Shown in pieces: positions 57,093 to 64,000 of a stretch of DNA of 64,000 nucleotides (positions within the stretch are counted from its first letter, which is position 1; each line of letters opens with the position of its first letter). The position numbers and the translations under genes are program-made. Location: assembly GCA_963932465.1 (NCBI GenBank), contig OZ010799.1, positions 283,846,083 through 283,910,082 on the forward strand. The letters are read 5' to 3'. The DNA is from Maratus speciosus. Lineage: Eukaryota > Arthropoda > Arachnida > Araneae > Salticidae. The notes below the pieces were generated by a model, which saw only the letters and a list, made by a program, of their open reading frames with translations, ran no database searches and was not told the origin of the DNA.

Positions 57093-58182
57093 CAGTATAA
57101 GTTCAAAAATCCGGCATTGTCGGGAATGAGACTATGCCGGATTTTTGAAAATTCCGGATTGTTGAAGGAATGTCAAAAGTAGTAGTATATACTTAATGGT
57201 ACCTTTAGCCGTAATTTGATTCATTATGAAGTGATAATTATGCTAGGAAAAACGAAAATTAAACATAAAAATAAACAGTACTTGTTAGTTATCCCGTCGA
57301 CCAAATTACTATCGCCAAATTGTAAGATTAAATGCCAATAATGGTTGATCGTAAATGTCACATTCACTTAACAACACGTGTTTACGTCATCAAGTGATTT
57401 TTATTTCGACGTTTTATTTGTATTTTTACTAATGTTATACTAATTTACTTGTTCTTTTGTTATTTAAAATAAAAATTATGTCAATTTGTATAATTTAGCG
57501 GCTGGTTTGGCGATTTATATAATTTGGCGAAATTGGTCGACGGGATAACTAACAAGTACCAAATAAACTTACATTAATTGATATTTTCTATGTTACACAC
57601 ACAAGAAAATCTAATAAAGAATGAAATTATTTCTTCTCGTGTAATTTCGAAAACATCGATGTCGATTTTGCTTGCTTCATTTTTTTTTGGCCGTACTTTA
57701 ACAAGTTTTTCTAGTATTTTATACAAATGGAGAATCTCTATTTCAGAAATGCAATCTTGTTCTCTAAAGCAGATATCATTTCTCCAGTCAAATTTATGTT
57801 TTTTTTTCTAGTGACATCTTTTCTTTTGCTTGTTGTTCATACTCGTCATCGGAGCTGTTGCTAGTGTTATCGGTGGTTCTATTTAGCACAGCGTCAGAAG
57901 AGAGACTCCAAAGATCTTGTGTTCTAGTCTCCACGCCGTTACTGTGCAACAGTGCAGCTCCCAGAAAATAATCACATCTGACAAATGAAAAAAATGTCGA
58001 ATATTATTTTTTTTATTTGCATTTTTACTTTCGATCTTGAAGTGCTTAATTCTTAAACAATTGCTATTTTTCTTCTACCATAATTCTAAAATATAAAAGA
58101 AAAAGAAGGGGAAAAGATGGTTTTCACATGCCGGATTTTTGAAGTGAAGATTTCTGAATACCGGATTTTTGAAGTCACACTG
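57093..58182. mobile_element. TA-flanked element with TTCAAAAATCCGG ends (pogo-like)
   Basis: TA at 57091-57092 and 58183-58184 bounds CAGTATAAGTTCAAAAATCC and, on the minus strand, CAGTGTGACTTCAAAAATCC. TTTTTGAAnTCCGGAT words repeat inside both ends. The size is 1090 bp including a nested 266-bp element. On the minus strand an open stretch around 57608-57775 reads DICFREQDCISEIEILHLYK and continues without a domain I recognise. Possibly transposase-derived. Confidence 0.8.
57291..57556. mobile_element. Nested 266-bp TA-flanked MITE
   Basis: CTTGTTAGTTATCCCGTCGA at 57291 is mirrored by TCGACGGGATAACTAACAAG ending at 57556, with TA at 57289-57290 and 57557-57558. Arms continue CCAAATTA/GGCGAAATTGG. 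Sits wholly inside the element at 57093-58182, so it is the younger of the two. Confidence 0.93.
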
Positions 58183-58184
58183 TA

Positions 58185-58555
58185 TATATTGTAACTTACG
58201 AAAAGGTTATACTACATTTATAGGATATTGTAATGGTGATAATATTATTTTGTATATCCATTTATATATTAATATTTTTTAAAGATAAATTTAAAATATC
58301 ATTTTATACAGGAAAACTATTTTTTTAATAAAAGAAAGATTTTATATTTTTATTTAATATGCTATACATTTACTATCTGTGAAGTTTTCCCTAAGATGTG
58401 TTATTCTATTTCCACATCTCTAGGGCGTCGAGTAGCTTAGAAATTTGGAAGCCCATCAATCTATGCGCTGTTCATTGTTGTCCGTGAAAATTACTCTTAA
58501 AATCACATACATCAGTAAACTAATTTCTACTATTAATTACTCTAATTATATTATG
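58185..58555. other. No feature seen
   Basis: AT-rich. The frame at 58445-58660 runs into the next MITE and has no domain. Confidence 0.4.
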
Positions 58556-58557
58556 TA

Positions 58558-58902
58558 CACTGTAAAAAAAAAAACGACATTTTTACAGTACAAAGTACTG
58601 TTTATCTCGCGCACAAACTCGATCACAGTGAATGTGCTGTCTCTTTCTTTGGTTTCCTGACTATATTAACATGGAAAATACAGTAGTTGCGTAAAATTAA
58701 CAGTACAATGTGCTGGCAATTTGGACGCCAGCAGTTTGTGCTGTAAAAAAAATGCGTCCAAATTGCCAGCACGCTGTTCTGTTAATTTTACGCAACTACT
58801 GTATTTCCCATGTTAATATATTCAGGAAACCAAAGAAAGGTACAGAACATTCATTGTGATCGAGTTTGTTCTGGCAAACTTACAGTGGTTTTTTTTACAG
58901 TG
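58558..58902. mobile_element. Palindromic MITE, CACTGT family, copy 2
   Basis: 345 bp between TA at 58556-58557 and 58903-58904. Nearly the same sequence as 27485-27823 throughout, in the same orientation, including GTGCTGGCAATTTGGACGCC at the centre. Self-complementary along almost its full length. Confidence 0.92.
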
Positions 58903-59169
58903 TAATTCTGAAACTAAATTAATATAAATTATTCAGTCTTTTCTTCGTGATAGTCATCTTTTTTAGAATATTGATTAATATAAATATTGATTGATATTGA
59001 TTAGAATATAAATTAGAAATTAGACGTATTTTAGAGAGTACTTAAGTCAAAGCCTCTAAATAACTAGTAATTCTAAAAGGAAATAAACGACGTACAGTAG
59101 TGCCCTTTTTCCCAGAAATACTCAGCTTACACTACAACGGAGATTAATATTTTTGAGCTATTTTGATAT

Positions 59170-59625
59170 ATTCTTATTTTAAATGTGGGCATCAAAAGTT
59201 TGGTTAATATGGCTTATAGTCCAGATTTAAAGAAAGGAACTATAAAATGTTTTTGTTTATGAAACTTTCTTTCCGTGCATCAGCTGTTAATTTTACAAAG
59301 AGGCGCTATTTAAAACGTTCGTATCTCCCCTTGTTTCATTCATTCTTTCAAAACAACAGGAAATTTCTTTGACTTTTCCTGTTTTAAGGTATCCTTGAAG
59401 GTTGAAAATCACATATCCTTTTCATTTTAACAGTGCAATAAGAGACATGAAAAGACTGGTTAATGTGACCTATAGTCCGCATTTAAAGAGAGACACAAGA
59501 AAATGGTGTTTGTTTTTTCACATATCCAGAGGCTACTTCAGTCAAACGAAAAGACGCGTTCGCTAATGCTAAATCGTCCCTATGGAATAAATTTATAAAG
59601 ATATCTCGGTCGCATTTCAATATTT

Positions 59626-59663
<38 letters not shown>

Positions 59664-59852
59664 CTGAGATCGATCTGTATGCAGGCCGGTTTTTACTTTT
59701 TTGATTTTGACTGCAGATTTTTTTTTATGAGGATGCTTTTACTTTCCAAACCGGTTTCAAAAATTAAAGTGTCTTCATTAAAAATACCTGTAAACAAAAT
59801 CTAAAAGTAAACAATGGTCTTTGTACAGATATCGATCTCAACTATTCAATGC

Positions 59853-59890
<38 letters not shown>

Positions 59891-60240
59891 ATTTAAAAAT
59901 ATTTAAATTCAAACGAGATATCTTTATAAATGTCTTCCTTAGGATTAGCATTAGCGAAAGGGTTTTTTCGTTTGACTGAAGTAGCTTCTTAACAGTGCAA
60001 TAAGAAAAACGAAAAGGCTGGTTAATATGGCCTATAGTCCGGATTTAAAAGAAGAAATAATAAAATAGTTTTTGTTTATGCTACTTTTTTTCATGCATCC
60101 GTTTTAAATCTTACAAACAGACGGTATTAAAAGTATCCGTATCCCTTAAAAATTTCACCCATTCCTTGAATACCACAGAAATTTTCTTTAACATTACTTC
60201 TGTGATGATATCCTTGAATCCTGAAAACATACCTGCTAAG
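59170..60240 (+). repeat. ~270-bp tandem repeat, three units, interrupted
   Basis: GGTTAATATGGCTTATAGTC (59201), GGTTAATGTGACCTATAGTC (59458) and GGTTAATATGGCCTATAGTC (60020) head units that also share GATTTAAAG, GTTTTTGTTTATG and TATCCTTGAA. The second unit is interrupted by the inverted-repeat element at 59530-59990. Confidence 0.7.
59530..59990. mobile_element. Inverted-repeat element with facing T32 and A36 tracts
   Basis: GAGGCTACTTCAGTCAAACG at 59529 is mirrored by CGTTTGACTGAAGTAGCTTC ending at 59989. Arms of about 100 bp share GCTAATGCTAA and TTTATAAAGATATCTCG and end in T32 (59628-59659) and A36 (59854-59889), which are complementary. The centre is about 190 bp. No clear target duplication. 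Confidence 0.8.
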
Positions 60241-60987
60241 ACTAATAAATTAGTATATTTTCAGAGTCTGACGTAGAAATTTTATCACCGCGTGAGAAAA
60301 GTGTTCGGTAATTTCTTAGCTAATTATACCCTAATTTTCAATGAAAACCACATTAAGGTATGCCTTCGGAACATTTTTTAAAGTATTTTTAAATGTTAAG
60401 CCTAATACCGCTAATAATTATTTAAAATGTCATAAAAATGTATCATACACATACAGACAAGTATTTTTTTTTTTTTAACTTTAACTTTAAAATAATAATA
60501 ATTAACCGAAAGAGTGCTACGCTCGTGAAACTATTTAAATTTAAAATTAATAAATCTAAATACATTTTATGAATTCCATAAAAATTATTATTATGTTATA
60601 CGGGAAATAGAGAATTTTTACGACAATAACATAAATATTTTAAATATTATTGGCATAAAAAGGACAAAAATCGCCGAAATTTCCTGTAGAAAAATAATAA
60701 TCTATAAGTTAAAATTGTATAACTCATAAGCTTTTCAATAAATAAGCATAAGAACAGTCTAATTCCTTTGAATATATATTTAAAACATAATTTACAATAA
60801 TTTGTGTGGTAGTTGATCTACTATTTATTGGGTTATGACAATTTTTCCAAAACAGTTTTATAAAAGAAAAAAAAAATATTTTGAGCTAAAACCAACAAAC
60901 TACTTTTAACATAATTTTTTAAAGTTTGTAAGAAATATAAATGTTTAAAAAGCTAAAAAATCGAAAGAAAAATAATAAATTTTTTGA
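60241..60987. other. No feature seen
   Basis: AT-rich. A T-run near 60465-60476. No coding or repeat signal recognised. Confidence 0.35.
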
Positions 60988-60991
60988 TTAA

Positions 60992-61501
60992 CCCTTAAAT
61001 GCCTGATTTTTCAAAAATCATTGTAATAATGTTTTTCGGCTTTTATTTTTTAAATAAATCATGGGAAACATACTTTAAAAAATCATATTTTGTTTTAAGT
61101 ATAATTTACGGCTAAAAAACAGTTTGTTACTAATCGGCAATACTGGTCTTTAATTGGGAAAATAATTTCCTTTGATAAAATTCTATAATATTAAACACAC
61201 AAGAATTTTAGGAACTATAATAACAAATAAATTTAACTTGCTCACTGCAGAACAAAATAGGGTATTTCGCAAGCTTCCAAACAAAACAAAAAGAACAAGT
61301 AGCAACAATTGAAAAAATAAATCTATCTTTATTCTTAAACAGCAGAAGTGTTGCCCTGTACATGTTGAAAATCGATTTAATAATACCTTTAGAATGTATT
61401 TTATTGACAACATTAGGCATTATAGCTTCAATATTATTCTAATAGTATTTTAGATCCTAAATTGGGTATGTTGCTGAAAAGCAACACCAGGCATTTAAGG
61501 G
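60992..61501. mobile_element. piggyBac-like non-autonomous element
   Basis: TTAA at 60988-60991 and 61502-61505 flanks CCCTTAAATGCCTG and CAGGCATTTAAGGG. A TTAA target with ends starting CCC(T) is the signature of piggyBac. The element is 510 bp. Two overlapping minus-strand frames (61183-61413 and 61208-61420) are inside. I do not recognise piggyBac transposase motifs in either, but a decayed fragment cannot be excluded. Confidence 0.85.
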
Positions 61502-61505
61502 TTAA

Positions 61506-62511
61506 TTTTAAAAACAGTTGTCTGAAATTTGATCGTAATTAACGTTTTTCCTCTTATTAGAAGATATTTTGATTTTCTAACTCGTGGAAAGGATAAAAAT
61601 ATAATATATTATAGTTTATTTGATGTACTATTACTAATGTTCAAATTGCTCGTTTAAACCGTGTTCTCACGTTAGCAGATTTCATTTTCTGAGAGTTTGA
61701 TTGTATTGGAATAAATGTTTAAATATACCCTATTTCGATATGCATAATATTGTACAATAAATCAATTAAATATCTTACATTAAGGTGACAGTTTACAGTT
61801 GATAATACGATTTTCGAATACTTTCTAAATATTTTTACTTAAACTTTTCTATTTATAATATCATTTTTTTTCTTTTTATGATAGCTTGAGAAATATACAT
61901 ATCACTTTGTAAAATCACCCTATAATCTAGCCTTCAATAACTTTAAATTAACGCATTAAAATAATTTAAATTTACACTTTAAATTAATTTTTGCTCAGAA
62001 CTTTCTGTTTTGTAAAATATCTGCGCCACTATCCCCAAGTAATATGCATATATAAATTAGTATAGCTTTTAGAGACAGCTATCGTTAAGAAAATGAAATG
62101 AAGGATTTGATGTATTTATACTTTTGTACAATTTATAAATGTTTTTGTTAAAACATAAGAAAATGTTAATAAATTACACGTTAGCGTAAACCATCACCTT
62201 TATTTTCACTAAATTATTTCTTTTAGTTCTTTTTGAAGAATATTAATATATCCTTTCTATTGCAAACAAAATTGAGGCAGCCGTATTTGAATTTATTATA
62301 GAGTGTTAATACTTTTTAATGAAATTTCACAATACTTTTAATGAAATTTCAATTTAATGTTTCAAAATGTTTGATATTATTAAGTAATATTTAATAGAAT
62401 TTTTAGCTTATATTTATTATTTTATCTAAAACCTTTGAAAATATATTAAAAATGTAGCATTTAAAAAAGAAAACGAATTTCGAATATAATCAAACATCTA
62501 AAACGGTTAAA

Positions 62512-62545
<34 letters not shown>

Positions 62546-63576
62546 GTAAAAAAAAAAATGCGTCTATTTAATATTCATCATTCAAGTTTTATCATTTACT
62601 TTTATCCCCAAAGAAATATCACCATTCTATCCTTCAATATATGTACTACGTATTCATAATCGCTCATCGCACACTGTGCCAAGCATATTTGGCGTGAGAT
62701 CTAGCCACCTGCAGCTTGGATTCGCGCCAAAGCTATCTCACTCCAGTCAAAAATTGCTACGCATTTCTTTCTCCAGAAAAATGTGAAGCAAAAAACAAAA
62801 TCATATTTTCATAAGAGGTCGCTGAAGCTTCATATTCTTTTTGCTTTATGTTAAATCGAAGAAAGAAATGCGTACAATGGAGAAGAATCCTCTAAAAAAA
62901 GATAGGAATAATGAAGATTTCATGCATGCATAATTATAAAGGAAAATACAGCTAGAGAAATATTTCATTTTTAGTAAAAATGATGAATTAATATGAATAG
63001 TTGGCATTTAAAAAGTCAAATATAAATACATTGAATGCCTCATAAAAAATTTTGAATTCAAAGCTGTATTTTATATATCGAAAACTAAACGAAATTTTAA
63101 AGAAGACAAAATTATTTAAATTTAGAGAGGCGAAATAATACGTTATTATAATATTCACCAATATTATCAATGATTTTTTAAACAGAATTATTCCTAGTTT
63201 TTATGAGAGCATAAATATATTTGTGAATCATTTGTATTAAATTCCTTTTATATCTTTTAAAATACTGATGTTTGTGAAACATCTGAATACTTTTTTGGAC
63301 TTGGATTTAGTACGAATATTCATTCAACGTCTTTGTAAATACAAATAACTAAACTTCAGTTTTTAATGTTTACTTGATTACAACAACAAAATTTATTTAA
63401 TAAATTTATTAAGTTATTTTTTTAAGCACTTAATGTTTTGCTATTCACAGGAGAAAAACATTTTTGGATATTTTGCATATTTTTAAATAATTATGATAAA
63501 ATAAAAAATATATTATTAAAAAAAAAGCAATCTCGCTTTTACTACGATAAAATTTAAAACTTTTTTTTTTCATTTG
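61506..63576. other. AT-rich stretch, no gene seen
   Basis: A28 at 62515-62542. A more GC-balanced patch at 62655-62780 can form a hairpin (GGCGTGAGATCTAGC against GCTATCTCACTCC). ACGCATTTCTTTC (62760) and GAAAGAAATGCGT (62861) form an inverted pair about 90 bases apart. Open frames at 62988-63170 and 63445-63750 have no domain. Confidence 0.4.
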
Positions 63577-63604
63577 TAAAACTAGATTCCTTTTTGGAAA
63601 TTTC

Positions 63605-64000
63605 TCTGCATAAATAAATTTTAGAATAAAAATCAAACATTCTAGTAGCCAGTATGAAATAATAATACAATAGTTAAAATTAAAGGTTTCAGAAAGTGAT
63701 AAACTCGTATCGATGCACAGATCAATTAATGAAATGTAAAGGTACTTCAACTGAAATATGTTAAAAAGATGTGAACCTGTCTTTTCCTCTAGTGTATTTT
63801 GGAAGTTTGTACGTTAAATTATCTTTTTTCTAGAAGGTATTATTTTTTTTTTTTACTTGCACCGCATAAATAAATTCACTGCATAACTAAATTTTAGAAT
63901 AAAAGTCAAACATTCTAGTAGCCAGTATCGTATAATAATACGATAACTAAAATTAAAGGTTTCAGAAAGTGATAAACTCGTATCGATGCACAGATCAATT
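63605..64000 (+). repeat. Direct repeat, offset ~273 bp, cut by window end
   Basis: TTAGAATAAAAATCAAACAT, TCTAGTAGCCAGTAT, AAAGGTTTCAGAAAGTGATA and CGTATCGATGCACAGATCAA occur from 63621 and again from 63894, with few differences. The second copy runs to the last base. The similarity is higher than in most repeats here, so the duplication is likely recent; the array may continue past the window. Confidence 0.85.

Noticed and set aside
61183..61420. Two overlapping minus-strand frames as piggyBac transposase
   Set aside because: Neither shows piggyBac motifs that I can recognise. Both are short and hydrophobic, as expected of AT-rich chance frames.
63445..63750. 101-codon minus-strand open frame
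   Set aside because: Its 5' part lies in the direct repeat, composition is AT-rich with many F/Y/I/K residues, and no domain is seen.

Overview
The window looks like intergenic, repeat-packed nuclear DNA of an arthropod, most likely an arachnid. Spider is my best guess, from the strongly AT-rich composition, very long A/T homopolymers and the style of the one intact Tc1-like transposase; I have no taxonomic proof. I found no host protein-coding gene. Apart from one 346-residue transposase, the open frames in the window look like chance or repeat-derived frames.

Layout. 1-5.6 kb: AT-rich sequence with diverged repeats and a cluster of TGACGTCA words. 5.6-8.95 kb: a foldback element of about 3.3 kb. 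Its two inverted arms are built of paired ~150-bp tandem units around a ~0.8 kb loop, and it has no transposase frame. 9-13.6 kb: diverged repeats, a ~727-bp palindrome with a tRNA-like core in each arm, a second TGACGTCA array, and microsatellites. 13.8-17 kb: a deleted mariner-like element, a TA-flanked MITE and a dimeric MITE. 17-22.7 kb: ~150-bp and ~88-bp tandem repeats and sequence in which I see nothing. 22.75-24.28 kb: an apparently intact Tc1-like DD34E transposon. 24.8-57 kb: eight diverged copies of one repeat, all in the same orientation, interrupted by many insertions. These are a palindromic MITE, a pogo remnant, a 49-bp palindromic tandem repeat, a 2.9-kb element with an 8-bp target duplication and decayed coding, two hAT remnants, a ~228-bp satellite-like array (40.9-43.9 kb), a deletion derivative of the foldback family, and a tRNA-like gene split by a MITE. 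55.4-64 kb: further TA- and TTAA-flanked elements, including nested ones, and a recent direct repeat cut by the window edge.

The elements do not form a pathway. The window records successive insertions into an old, same-strand duplicated segment. Most are non-autonomous. Only the Tc1-like element at 22.75 kb carries an apparently complete transposase, and its 28-bp outer termini differ at one position. TA-flanked MITEs beginning CACTGT recur at four sites and occur in variant form with CA flanks at a fifth. They have inserted into a tRNA-like gene and into a transposase reading frame.
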